Below are positions 20,894-32,640 of a stretch of 64,000 bases of DNA, in pieces (positions within the stretch are counted from its first letter, which is position 1; each line of letters opens with the position of its first letter). The notes below the pieces were generated by a model, which worked only from the letters and a program-made list of their open reading frames with translations, ran no database searches and had not been told where the DNA came from. Made by a program: the position numbers and the translations under genes. Origin of the DNA: Agroathelia rolfsii (taxonomy: Eukaryota; Basidiomycota; Agaricomycetes; Amylocorticiales; Amylocorticiaceae); the NCBI GenBank assembly GCA_018343915.1, contig JABRWF010000007.1, positions 3,534,001-3,598,000 of the forward strand, read 5' to 3'.

Positions 20894-23046
20894 ATGACTT
20901 CTCAATTTGAATTAACTAATGTACATATCCACCGTGATATCTATACTTACCATGGTCTCCGGCTCCTGGGTCGTTTCTTAACTGAACTTGATGTCCCCCG
21001 CAAGAGCCGGGGTATTGCCAATATTCCGGCCCCTCCAGCCGTAGTCGCTACACTCACACCGCCAACTGGTGTCACTGCCCCCGATAAGAAAAAAATTGTG
21101 GGCATTCTTGGCGCAGGTAGGCTCTTTGTTCCTCTTTCAGCGGCAAGCATGTGTGCTGATATCCATTAGGACCTGGAGGCCTGTATACCGCACTTTTGCT
21201 GGATTTCTTGGGGGTTCCCTTCAAGGTCATCGAAGCTCGCGATCGTGTCGGTGGCCGCCTATACACGCATAAATTCCCTGACTCTACGGGTGCACCATAC
21301 AACTACTTCGATGTTGGCGCCATGCGTTTCCCAAAGACCAAAGTCATGTGGCGCCTGTGGAGACTTTTCGAACGCGAGGATCTTGGGCTCAAGGAAAAGT
21401 TACAGAAGTATTACTTCGAAGACCCAAGCAAAAACTCGCTCCTGTCGTACAATGGCTTTACCTTCAAGAGGGGTGAGGTCCCTTCTGTGGATCCATTCCA
21501 CGCTGCGAGCTTGATCGGCGATACGGATGCTGCTTCGGCCTACATTGCAGCGGGTGCTAGTAACGTTATGGAAGATGTCGTCAGACCCTTCGCCAGACGC
21601 CTTTTGGAAGACTTAGATAATGACAAGTTGGATGGTTCTGGCTGGGACTACATGATGGAATACGACCATTATAGTGTCAGGGCTTACCTGAGCACTGCCT
21701 ACCGTCCAACTGCCGAGTTCGCTCAAAAGTTCGGCCTTCCTGACAAACCCATCCCCACTGATGTAGTCAACTGGTACGAAACGCTAGTTAGTTCGACAGG
21801 CATGTTCGATAGGTCCTTGACCGATTACGTGCTGGAGGAACTTTCCTTTGGCTGGCAGAATGACGGTGCTCCACCAGTAGAGTGGTTTTGCGTTGAGTAA
21901 GTAATTCCTCCCCCCTCCCCCCCTCTTGAAATTACGAAAACTGATGTACTGCGGTGTCTGGGGTGACCAGTGGTGGTGCAAATCAGATTGCCGATTGCAT
22001 GTATCGATACCTCAAACGGAAGCATCCCGAGGCGTTCAGCTTTAACAAGCGCGTCACTGCTATTCGAGTTGAATCCGACGAACAAGGAGAGGGGGTGTTC
22101 GTGAAAGTTAACAACGATCATGAAATACGCTTCACACATGTCATCTCGACCATTCCACTCCCAGTACTTCGCGCGGCCAATCTCACCAAAGCCCGCTTGA
22201 GCCCTATGCAGTTGAACGCTCTTCGTCAACTTACCTATACGCCTGCTACCAAGATTGGTATGCAGTTCCATACCGCCTGGTGGACTAACGGCACGAATAA
22301 AGATGGTCGTCCGCTTAATATCGTCGGTGGTCAGAGTTATACCGATGGCCCGCTTCGCACTATTGTTTACCCATCGTTCGGAGACGTTGAAGGTGGCCAG
22401 ACTACGACACTTATTGCGAGCTATTGCTGGACCGACGACGCTGATAGGTTCACAGCTTTGATCGGCAATGATAAGCAGGCGCTCACTGATCTGGCACTGA
22501 GGGAACTAGCGGAGATCCACAACATCGACATAGAATATCTCCGCGACCAGCTAATAGGAGTGTATTCTTGGAGTTGGTCTCAGGATATTTATACTATGGG
22601 TTTGTCCATTTATCTGCTTCTGGGATAGCATTTGCTGATGGGTATTCTTTTCAAAAGGTGCTTACGCAAACTTCGGACCTGGGAAATTTCAAGACTTGTA
22701 TAAGAACATGATTCTCCCAGCCGGAAATAACAGACTCTTCTTTGCCGGCGAGGCCCTTAGTCTGAGGCATGCATGGGTCGAGGGTGCACTTGACAGCGCA
22801 TGGCGTGCCGTAGCCGACTTGTGCTTGCAACATCAGATGAAGATAGAGTTCAAAAAGCTCATTCAAGAATGGGGTATGGATGAAGAATACGGTTCTTTAC
22901 CTTCAAGCCTGTCAGACCATGATGAATCTAATCTACCTGGCAAGCCAGAGGCTGGCAGAGGCAGCGGTTCAAAGCAAAGAGTCGACGTAGATCAACTTAT
23001 GAGCAATAGCTTATTCTTCCGGTATCGTGCCGCTACTTCCACGTAA
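20894..23046 (+). CDS. L-amino-acid oxidase (flavin monoamine oxidase family), tandem copy 1
   Basis: An FAD enzyme predicted to convert L-amino acids, oxygen and water to 2-oxo acids, ammonia and hydrogen peroxide. Exons 20894-21116, 21170-21896, 21971-22599 and 22658-23046 join in phase to 655 residues. The N-terminus has DIYTYHGLRLLGRF, typical of basidiomycete LAAOs. The Rossmann dinucleotide motif VGILGAGPGGLYTALLLDF spans intron 1, followed by KVIEARDRVGGRLYTH (residues about 95-110). The substrate/FAD region includes DVGAMRFP. The C-terminal FAD motif is LFFAGEALSLRHAWVEGALD (about residues 550-570). The final 80 residues are hydrophilic. There is no obvious signal peptide, so a cytosolic enzyme is likely. 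The intron positions are identical to the next gene downstream. Its substrate range cannot be read from sequence. Confidence 0.92.
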
Positions 23047-24198
23047 ATACGATTCCGATCACCTTATTGTATCTATGTGCTATTGCATCTTTTTGTCATA
23101 TTTCAAGAAATCTTGTATTTAATGGGTGTTGCTAACCAAAGCGCCTGTAATAGTACGACTACTCTGATACAATCGATTATGCATTATGCCACATTTCGCA
23201 CTCGGTTTTGTATATTTCTCAATCGGCCTAGATAATTGAAGTGTTTGCTGAATTAGAACAGGATGGAAGATTTTAACACGCAGGGGTTGATTCTAAGTTG
23301 CGTGACTTTTTGTGATCTTTCAACCAAGTAACTCTGTATAATATAGCACAAATGCAAGACTCAGTATGTAGAAAAGGAGATATTAACTTAGAGAAGTAAT
23401 ACCGGCGCCCGGAGTCATGCTTTGTGTCAATTTCCAGTGCCTACTGGTACTACATAGTCTCCGTCAGGCTAAGATAGACTCCGACGTTTGCTGATGCCTA
23501 CCCGGATTAGGTTGCTGCACGTATATCTTCTATCTTTCCGTTATCAGCCCCTCAGCTTCCATATGAATGACAGTAGTTTATGGGAAGAAGCGTGCCGGAG
23601 GGAGTAATAGACCGACTGTGAGCGGCCAAGTAAGAAGGTTTGTCTAAGAGGGCGGCACTAAGATATCATTCGCGCCAGCGGCATTGTCTTATGCCACCGA
23701 AAGATCAGTGATATCTTTTATTACTACTTTGCCACAGCAATGCACAGCTTCTGAGCGCTCAGACTTACCTGTGATACCGGCGCCTATATCATGGTGTCTA
23801 AGAATCGATTGAGTAGATATCACCCGAAGTTATGGATGATGATACTAATATGTGGGCTATCTAGCTTCTTTGTTATACTGAGATGATGCACCAAGAATTT
23901 GCTCTGATAGTCGTTACACCGCCTCCTTCGCATTAAAGAAGGCCGCTTTACAGCGCTCACCGATAAGCCTGCCATCAATATTTTAATTACATCGTCTTCT
24001 TCGTAAAACAAAATCAGAAGTAACATCAGACAAGCGATGAAGCGAAATAACTTCACATGACTTGAACAACGAATGGCTCTTAATTGAGTCATCGACGAAA
24101 GACCACCCATGCTAAACTTCATCAGTGGCAGGAAGCCGCTCAGGCACTACCATCACTGTCAAATGGAAGGGAAGTCGCCATCGCGTGCTGTTTCTTAC
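23047..24198. other. Intergenic spacer between the two oxidase genes
   Basis: About 1.2 kb holding the first gene's 3' flank and the second gene's promoter. The minus-strand frame at 23820-24122 (100 codons) has no recognisable motif. I see no repeat. Confidence 0.45.
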
Positions 24199-24206
24199 TA
24201 TATAAG
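24199..24206 (+). promoter_or_regulatory. Probable TATA box of the second oxidase gene
   Basis: TATATAAG, 74 bp before the ATG at 24273. Confidence 0.5.
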
Positions 24207-24272
24207 CCCCAGAATATTTAACACCTAAGTCGTTAAGACTCGTTATCCAGTGCTCCGCAGTTACCAGATCCC

Positions 24273-26428
24273 ATGACTTTTCAAACCGAAACCATCCCCG
24301 CTGATTCTATCCACCAGGACATCTATGCCTACCATGGTCGCCGGCTATTGGACCGCTTCACAGCTGAAGACATGTCCCGCCAGGGTAGGAGTGAAGTCAA
24401 TATCCCAGCTCCTCCATCTGCGGCCTCCCCGCTCGTACCACGGTCCAGTACCACTGCCATTGATGAGAAGAAGTTCGTAGGTATCCTTGGCGCAGGTGAG
24501 CTCTTCATTACATTCGTGACGAAAACGTATAGTATAACGACCTACATCATGATCAGGGCCTGGAGGCCTGTACACTGCACTTTTGCTGGATTTCTTGGGG
24601 GTCCCTTTCAAGGTCATCGAGGCTCGCGATCGTGTCGGCGGCCGATTATACACGCATACATTTCCAGACTCTACGGGCGCACCATACAACTATTTTGACG
24701 TTGGTGCTATGCGTTTTCCGAAGACTAAGGCCATGTGGCGCTTATGGAAGCTCTTCGAGCGCAAGGATCTTGGGCTAAAAGAGAAGTTACAAAAGTACTA
24801 TTTCGCAGATCGAGATGGAAACACACTTCTTTCCTTCAACGGTGTTACCTTGAAGAGGAATCAAGTCCCCACCGGCGATGCTTTCAACGCTGCGAGTGTG
24901 ATCCAAGACACGAATAACACCGCACGTAGTGCCTACATCAAAGCAGGTGCTGAGAAGGTCATGAGTGACGTTATCAGACCCTTTGCTAACGGCCTCCTGA
25001 ATGATCTCGAGAATAACCAACATGACGGCTGGGATGAGATGATGAAATATGACCATTATAGTGTTCGATCTTACATGGGCATTACCTATCGTCCAAGCGC
25101 CAAGTTTGCTCAGAAGTATGGCCTTCCAGATAAACCGGTCCCGACTGACGTGATAAGCTGGTATGAAACAGTGGTCAGTTCGACAGGCATGTTCGATCGG
25201 TCCTTGACCGATTATGTCCTTGAGGAGATTTCCTTTGGCTGGCAAGACGATGAGAAGCCCAAGACACCTACTGAATGGTCCTGTGTTGCGTGCGTCACTC
25301 TCCTTGATTTTATATACCAATTCTGACGTACTATGACGTTCGGGTGATTAGTGGTGGTGCGAATGAGATTGCCAACAGCATGTATCAATACCTCAAAGGA
25401 AGACATCCCGATGCATTTAGCTTCAAAAAACGCGTCACAGGTATCCGTGTTGGATCTGACACACAAGGAGAGGGAGTATTTGTAACAATCAACAACAAGG
25501 ACGAAATACGCTTCACACATATCATCTCAACCATTCCCCTCCCCGTTCTTCGAACAATCGACCTCACTGATGCCCGCTTGAGTTCAATGCAGCTGAACGC
25601 TCTCCGTCAACTTACTTATATGCCTGCCACCAAGATCGGCATGCAGTTCCTCACCGCCTGGTGGACAAATGGTAGAGACAAGAATGGTCGTCCTCTGGGC
25701 ATCGTGGGCGGCCAGAGTTACACTGATAGTCCACTTCGTACTATCGTTTATCCCTCGTTCGGAAACGTTGAAAAAGGACAGGCGACGACACTTATTGCGA
25801 GTTTCACTTGGACCGACGATGCGGAACGGTTTTCAGCTTTGGTAGCGCATGACCAAGAGACACTTACGGACCTCACATTGAGAGAACTTGCGAGAATCCA
25901 CAATGTCGAAGTAGCATATCTCCGTAATCAGCTGATTGGAGTATTCCACTGGGATTGGTCCCAAGATCTTTATACCATGGGTTTGTCCATTCATTTCGTT
26001 TCAAAAGACTACTTGCTGATAGAAGATGATATTAAGGTGCTTTTGCGCAATTCGGACCTGGTAAATTCAAGGACCTGTACAGGAACATGATTCTTCCAGC
26101 CGGAAATGAGAGAATCTTCTTTGCTGGCGAAGCCCTCAGCTTGAGGCATGCGTGGGTTGAGGGTGCACTGGACAGCGCATGGCGTGCTGTGGCCGACTTC
26201 TGCTGGAGGAACCAGTTGGATACACACAGCCTCATCAAAGAGTGGGGAATCGACGGGGAGTATGCGCCATCACCCCCATCCTTGGAATCCGATCGTCGCG
26301 AAAAATTCCCATCAGGCAAACCAAATGGTAATGGGGGCGGAGCTCCAGAACAGGAGATCGACACAAGCCATATTATACGACACAGCCCGCTTTTCAAATA
26401 CCTTGTCACTAACTCGCAGCAGATCTAA
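24273..26428 (+). CDS. L-amino-acid oxidase (flavin monoamine oxidase family), tandem copy 2
   Basis: Same predicted reaction as its neighbour upstream. Exons 24273-24495, 24557-25289, 25352-25980 and 26037-26428 join in phase to 658 residues; exons 1 and 3 have exactly the same lengths (223 and 629 nt) as in copy 1. N-terminus: DIYAYHGRRLLDRFTAEDM. The FAD-binding motif is split by intron 1 as GILGAG/GPGGLYTALLLDF, followed by VIEARDRVGGRLYTHTFPD. The C-terminal FAD loop is IFFAGEALSLRHAWVEGALD. The tail carries a glycine-rich GNGGGAPEQE. Differences from copy 1 are spread through the protein, with a six-base longer exon 2, so the duplication is not very recent. No signal peptide is apparent. 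Confidence 0.92.
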
Positions 26429-27059
26429 TTTCTGGCCGTCTCATTGTCTCTGTATAAATTACTACAGTTCTTTTCTGCACTTCATAAAATGATTTATATG
26501 ATGACTGAAATTGAACGAAACCACATGTACAATTATTTTACCTCAATCAATCATGGATCATGCTTCATTCTGAGTAGTTTGTTTTAAGCAACTGAAAGTT
26601 CGGTGGAGAGTAGCCAAGCTTCGTGTGGCTTAGATATATCAAGCCGAGGCTAAATTCTTGAAAACATATTGGACTCCGAGTCGTCGTACGCAACGGTTGT
26701 GACACCAGATCACAAGTACGATTTGTCCAAGTTAGATATTTGTTTTCAGGTCGACGGAATGAGCCAGATAGAGAGACTGTGACTATTGACATAAAAATAA
26801 TTCAGTGGACCACAACAAGCACCTAAGATTACTACAGGTAAACAAGTGCGACGTGGGCTACGGAAGCCTGAGGCAAGTTGCTAATAAGTTCCGAGTCGAC
26901 GGAGCCTTCGGAATAACTATCAGGACGCTGCGGATTTTCTGTTATGGACTTACTATCACGTGATTAATATCAATCCCTGACTGTGACGTCATGGCACAAC
27001 TGGCACAAGACATCATAAAGAGGCAGGTTCTTGTTCCATTGCCTTGAACGTCGACCATC
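26429..27059. other. Intergenic spacer, nothing recognised
   Basis: Contains the 3' flank of the second oxidase gene and the promoter of the GH5 gene. A short minus-strand frame (26565-26792) has no family features. Confidence 0.45.
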
Positions 27060-28739
27060 ATGCATAAAATATCCGACTTCATAAATAAACACAAGAAATC
27101 AAGCTCAAGCTCCAGTGTACCACCCCCTGTGATTCAGAATGTTGGGTCTACTTTTGAACGAGATGTCTTTCGCTATCGTAAGCAACGCGGTGTGAACTTG
27201 GGTAAGACTAAGATTGTCGGCCTCTAAATCTTGACGACAATGTACCTAACTCATATACTAGGCTCCTGGTTTGTTCTGGAGCGTTGGATCGCCGAAGAGC
27301 CTTTCAGATCTGCAGCTCATCCAGCACAGAGTGATCTAGATGTTGCCAAGGGGGCCAATGCGAGGCAAATCTTAGAACACCACTGGGACAGCTGGATCAC
27401 GGAAGAAGACTGGGATTTTATGTCCCAGCACGGCATTAACACCGTCCGCATTCCAATTGGGTACTATCATCTCTCTTCCCCAGATGCCATTTCTGGCACA
27501 GAATTCTCTAGCTTTGGATCAGTTTACGAAGGTTCTTGGACGCGGATCTCTGCGGCTATTGGACATGCGTACCGCCATGGCATCGGTGTGCTCATTGATC
27601 TTCATGCCGCCCCCGGGAAGCAAAACAATGATTCCCATGGTGGAACATCTGGAGAACCCCAATTCTTCTCGCACAGATCAAATATGCACCACGCGACGAA
27701 TGTTTTGTGCATTCTACTCGGACGGATCCAGGAGCTGGGGCTCCCGAACGTTGTAGGAATCGAGCTTTTGAACGAGCCGTCACCCCCTTCGGTTAACGGC
27801 GATCCGCTACTGCAAGGATGGTACACAGACACTATCCGCCGACTACAGGCCATCGATCCCCTCATGCCTATCGTTTTAGGCGAGTGTTGGCGCGCAGACT
27901 CCTACGCCGATTATCTTACTTCATCTGAGATGGAAGGCATAAGAGCCTCTGGATGCATTGTCGCACTGGACCATCATCTTTATCGCTGCTTCACTAATGA
28001 AGACATTCACACGCATATATCCGAGCATGCCCGGCGGCTAAAGGATCCAAATGACGGCACACCTTCTATGTTTGCGCGCATCAGCGACAAACTCGGCAGG
28101 GCATTGATTGTCGGCGAGTGGTCAGCAGCACTCAATCCGGGATCGATGAATGGCGTTCATAGCGAAGATGAAGCGAAACGCGAGTACGTTCACGCGCAGC
28201 TACAACTCTATGAGCAATATACTGCAGGATGGTTCTTTTGGACCTATAAGAAGTCCGGCGGACGCGACACGGGTTGGGGATGGCGTGATGCGGTACAGGC
28301 CGGTGTATTTCCGGCTTGGGTTGGTCTGCGAGCGCCCTCTTCTCCCGCACATAACGATGCGGAACGGCGCGAGCAGGCCAAGAATAAAGCACAGGCCGAT
28401 CATGAAGCGTACTGGAACCAGTATCCTGGAGACTACGAGCATTGGAGGCTCGGTGCAGGTTTTACGACTGGGTGGGATGATGCCTATACTTTCTTCGCCT
28501 ATGCACGAGGCTCAGGTAAGCCTTTGCCCGAGTTGGGCTACAAAGGCGCCTGGGCAAAGCGACGTGCTGCAGAACATGCGCGTGAACATGGCAGTAAGTC
28601 GTTGTGGGAGTTTGGTGAGTCATACATTTCCAATGCTTTTCGCGGCGTACACAATCTGATACTTTATCTAGAACACGGCATCTCTCAAGGAATCGATGCT
28701 GCACGAGCTGATTTCGTAGCGAGATATGGAGGTTCGTAA
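27060..28739 (+). CDS. GH5 exo-beta-1,3-glucanase (glucan 1,3-beta-glucosidase type)
   Basis: Predicted to cleave glucose from beta-1,3-glucan, in wall remodelling or reserve use. Exons 27060-27201, 27262-28614 and 28672-28739 give 520 residues. It begins MHKISDFINKHKKSSSSSSV, so it is hydrophilic with no signal peptide, then RKQRGVNLGSWFVLERWI. Family motifs are GINTVRIPIGYYHL, LIDLHAAPGKQN, the acid/base glutamate in VGIELLNEPSPP (about residue 220) and the nucle­ophile in IVGEWSAAL (about residue 332), then GWFFWTYKKSGG. The tail has ELGYKGAWAKRRAAEHAREH and ends EHGISQGIDAARADF. The last intron (57 nt, gtgagt...ctag) has no stop and keeps frame; I place it because removal restores 'WEFEHG'. 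The 1,3-linkage specificity is inferred from family resemblance. Confidence 0.9.
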
Positions 28740-30119
28740 AGTATTCCGCAAAAAGTCAAGGCTTGTACAATATCTAAATAGCATCCCGTACAATATAACT
28801 GTAAATTTCCACTCAAAGTCTACAATGATATCACTAAGAACAGATTAAACAATGCAAATTCAAAATAACAAAATTAACGATGAGGGCAAATACTATTCAA
28901 CAAGATTCAGACCTTTTTTCCTCATGGGTCAGATCAATCTCAAATTGTATTGAGTACATGCGATTTCCATCGATGATTACGCTCGGACCCCGAACAGCAT
29001 CATTTAACGGTGATGATTTGCAAGTTGCGGAGTGCAGACAGACACAAGCCATGTTAGTAAAGTTTAAACTAAATAACCGTATTTAGGCTCTGGGGCGGCC
29101 AGTGCACCAGGTGCTGGTTTGTAATTGAAACAACCAAATTTCAGTTACACCTAAAAAGAGCGGATCAAAAAGTATGACAATAATGGTTCAAATGAGCTTT
29201 GACACAGAAATGTCCTGAATGAATTCTGGCCGAATCTCACTTCCACCTGCCATAAAAATATTAATAAGAAAATGAATCATGTCTCCTTATTGACAGCAGA
29301 AACTTGAAAGGTGAGAGTTATATAATAACCCCCTACGTTTCACTAGCTCATATTGTCAACTCGAACGGCCATAGAATATAGGTGTGACTTCCGAGTCCCT
29401 CCAGCTGCGCATCAGAAACCAATTCTTTGGGATGCGGGGCCGATAGTACGTCGAACAACACAGCCGGAGAAGCCAACTGATGATTCCAATATCTTTACTG
29501 ACCTTTCAGAGGACTAGGCTAGTTCCAATAATAGAATACACGTGGCACCGATATCTTATTGGAGTTCAGTGACTGGCGAATAGATAAGTGATAAAAATAA
29601 CAATACGCGACATAGTAAACGAAAGTTTCGATTGTTTATTAGCCTGAGGTAAAAATATGCATATCAACTTGGACGTGATATGTACAAGCCTTATGAAAGC
29701 ACCGATGGACATTCGGTCAGTTACTGAGGGCACGTTATAGCCATGAAGAGGAAGCAGTTGTGGGCTAGAGGATAGGCTCTTTCAGTCTGTTGACTTAAAG
29801 TGGAAATAAAACAGACACCGAAATTCGTGATAGTCTAAGTCGTGCGCATGAGCAATTTCGACGTATTGATCATGAATGCAAGGGCAAAGGTCCATGTGTC
29901 AGCCTAATCAGTGCGGAGGCCCACTGCTGCTAGTAGACAGCTTATCTTTGCGAAGAACGTGATAGGTGCATATAAGGCTCTAGCCTGAGAGGTGTACGTT
30001 CGCTTACATAATTATCGCCACAATGATTTGAGTCCACCCAGGGTCGCATCCTACTGTCAGTTGGAATTGTCTTGTCTCCCTTCCTAATGCTGGTGAAAGT
30101 CACTTGAAGAAGGATCACA
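28740..30119. other. Intergenic, no gene recognised
   Basis: About 1.4 kb of AT-rich sequence with only short frames (such as 28880-29086) and no motif. No repeat noted. Confidence 0.4.
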
Positions 30120-31090
30120 TGGCAGATGAAAGCTTATGCTAAAATTTTCCTCTGGACACACTCCTTGCTTTTCTTTGCCTTGCGCTCGCACGGAGTTTAT
30201 ATATGTGCATCGCTAGCTTAGCACAATCATCAGCTGCGCATGATGTACAGGTGTGATGGAGGTCCGACCAGCGATATGAAGCGCTGTCAAGAGCTTAGTC
30301 GTCCGGCTACCTGATGACCTCTTCTCTCCATGCGGTTTCTCACCCCTTCGATGATTATCTGCTCTAGTCTTGTATCGATTCTTCACTACCAATCTTGCTG
30401 GCTGTGTTGCTGTGGATTTTAAATGTCAGAACATTCATTTTGACCCATGTGCTTCATGCGGAATTCTTCATTGTTCCACCCTGCTTCTCGATCCAAATAC
30501 ATGTATTATTACTACACAAAGGTAAATGGAGCAAAGAACTAACACAATTCTGAACCTTTAACACGTTTTTTGGCGATTTTTCATGACCCTCTTTGATATG
30601 AACATGCCTAATTTTTGCAGAATTTTTCTCTTCCTGATGGAGTATGTTATGCCATTTCTGTTCTTCAATCAACGATGCACGTATCTATTGATTTTGTATT
30701 CCCAGCTCAGCTTACCCCGGGATGGTGCATATCGCACGGCTGGATCAAAAGACATTTACTAGACATGTTGTGCGCACTACAACATGCGATTTGAATTGTG
30801 ATATATCATCTGACCCGCTATAGATTCGTCGCTCCCGTGCTCTTCCCCGCTCATGTTCCACCATTCGGAGCCGATGATCATCATGCTGCAGGTCAGTACT
30901 TCCTTGGTGTCCAGCTTCCGTCCCTTAATTGCTGATGATAACATGCCAGCAGTGCTATTCTATTTTCATCGTCTAGATAGCCATGCAGCGTATCACTACG
31001 ATGTACTGCCATTGCTGCTTTGTGCGGCTATTGTGCATTACACATGACACCTATTGCGCCATGTGAAAGAATACACCGCATCATGTCATG

Positions 31091-31098
31091 TATAAAAG
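31091..31098 (+). promoter_or_regulatory. TATA box of protease copy 1
   Basis: TATAAAAG exactly 103 bp before the ATG at 31194. The same octamer sits at exactly the same distance in copy 2. Confidence 0.7.
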
Positions 31099-31193
31099 GA
31101 CTACTACGAAGACTGGCAAAGTCTCATCGCAGACCTCATCGACTCTGAGCAACCATCCCTTACCTCTTCTCGAACCCTTTCTGCTCATTAACC

Positions 31194-32520
31194 ATGGTCA
31201 AGATCGCCATCTCGGCTGCTTTCCTTGTCGCAGCCACTCTCGTCGCCGCTACCCCAGTTAAGAGGGAGAATATTGTATCTCTTCCCATCCAGAAGAAGGC
31301 TGCTGCAACGCCCTCAACCAAAAACATCCTTGCTGTTGATGCTGCTCGCATCGCCAAGTTCAAGGGAACCGCGACAGCCTCCACCGGTGATGCGACAGCT
31401 ACCAACCTGGTTGACACTTACGTCGTCGCCGTTGAGGTCGGCTCGCAAACCTTCTCCAACATGATCGTTGACACCGGCTCATCCAATACCTGGGTTGGTG
31501 CTGACACCAAGTTCTCCGCTGGCTCGACTGGCACGTCAACTGGCAAGAGTGTCGAGGTCAGCTACGGCTCTGGCGACTTCAGCGGTACAGAATACATCGA
31601 TACCGTGAGTGAAGCTATGATGCAAACAAAACATATACTACAATAATTAATCTCGTAATACAAAAGGTTTCTCTCGGAGGCTTGACCGTCACCAGCCAAT
31701 CCATTGGTGTTGCATCATCCAGCAGCGGCTTTGAGGGCACCGATGGTATCATCGGTTTCGGACCCACCGACCTCACTGAGGACACCGTCTCTGGCTCGAG
31801 CACTGTCCCGACCTTCATGGACAACCTCTACAAGCAGGGAACCATCTCCAGTGAGGTTCTCGGTATCTACTTCGCTGACGAGTCTGGCAGTGACGACGAC
31901 GACGCCAACGGTGTTCTGACGCTCGGTGGCACCGACTCTTCGCTCTACTCTGGCTCCATCACCTACACGAGCCGTGTTGGCGACTACTGGGGTGTCGATG
32001 TTACTGAGGTTGCTTACGGCAGCAGCAACCTCGGTTCGATTTCTCAAGCCATTGTTGATACTGGAACCACTTTGGTTAGTACTATAGCATCTATCCTACA
32101 CACAACTCCTCTAAGTTGCCAATGTGACAGATATACCTCCCTACCTCCATCTACGACAAGTTCCTCTCCGACTCTGGAGGAAAGCTTGACAGTAATTCCG
32201 GCCTCGTCAAGTACACGAGCAAGCCCACGGGCAACTTGGCCTTCACCATCGGTGGCACCACCTTCACACTGACGCCATCCGACTACCTCGTTCCGGAAGA
32301 CCAGTACGACAACTTCGGCCTGAGCGGCTCTGACTATTACTCGTACGTCAACGACGGTGGTGATGAAGTGCCTGATGCCATCCTGGGCATGTTCTTCTTG
32401 ACCAACTTCTACTCCGTCTTCGACACGTGAGTTTGATTTCACACCTGCTTTGGCCGCAACTGATGCTAATTGTTCTTGTACAGAACCAACAGCCGTGTCG
32501 GTCTTGCCGTTGCCGCATAA
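31194..32520 (+). CDS. Secreted aspartic protease (pepsin family A1, polyporopepsin-like), copy 1
   Basis: An acid endopeptidase, expected to be secreted and processed. Exons 31194-31604, 31667-32074, 32131-32426 and 32484-32520 give 383 residues in phase. The start MVKIAISAAFLVAATLVAAT is a clear signal peptide; a propeptide with REN and QKKAAAT follows to about residue 80. The first catalytic motif is MIVDTGSSNTWVGAD (about residues 90-105), the flap tyrosine lies in VEVSYGSGDFSGTEY, and the second catalytic aspartate is in AIVDTGTTL (end of exon 2). The C-terminus is ILGMFFLTNFYSVFDTTNSR. There are few cysteines, consistent with polyporopepsin-type enzymes. The start codon follows 'ctcattaacc'. 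Confidence 0.93.
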
Positions 32521-32640
32521 ATTATCAACTCATGTATTATTGGATATTGGAGCTAGAGGATTTAACAAAAGCGATGTAGTTACCCTTGTATACCATTTGT
32601 GTGGAAATATCCCAAATTTCGTTTTATTAAACAATCTGTG

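Larger units (their letters stand above)
30120..32640 (+). repeat. Tandem segmental duplication, unit 1 (protease gene plus promoter)
   Basis: Upstream sequence from about 30120 is recognisably related to sequence from about 35200. Examples are 'cattcattttgacccatgtg' (30435) with 'cattcatttcgatccatgtg' (35540), and the 'gatgatcatc' and 'ctgcaggtca' words near 30875 and 36110. Homology then covers the whole gene and about 100 bp of 3' flank, which is almost identical. The repeat offset is 5.1-5.2 kb. Confidence 0.75.
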
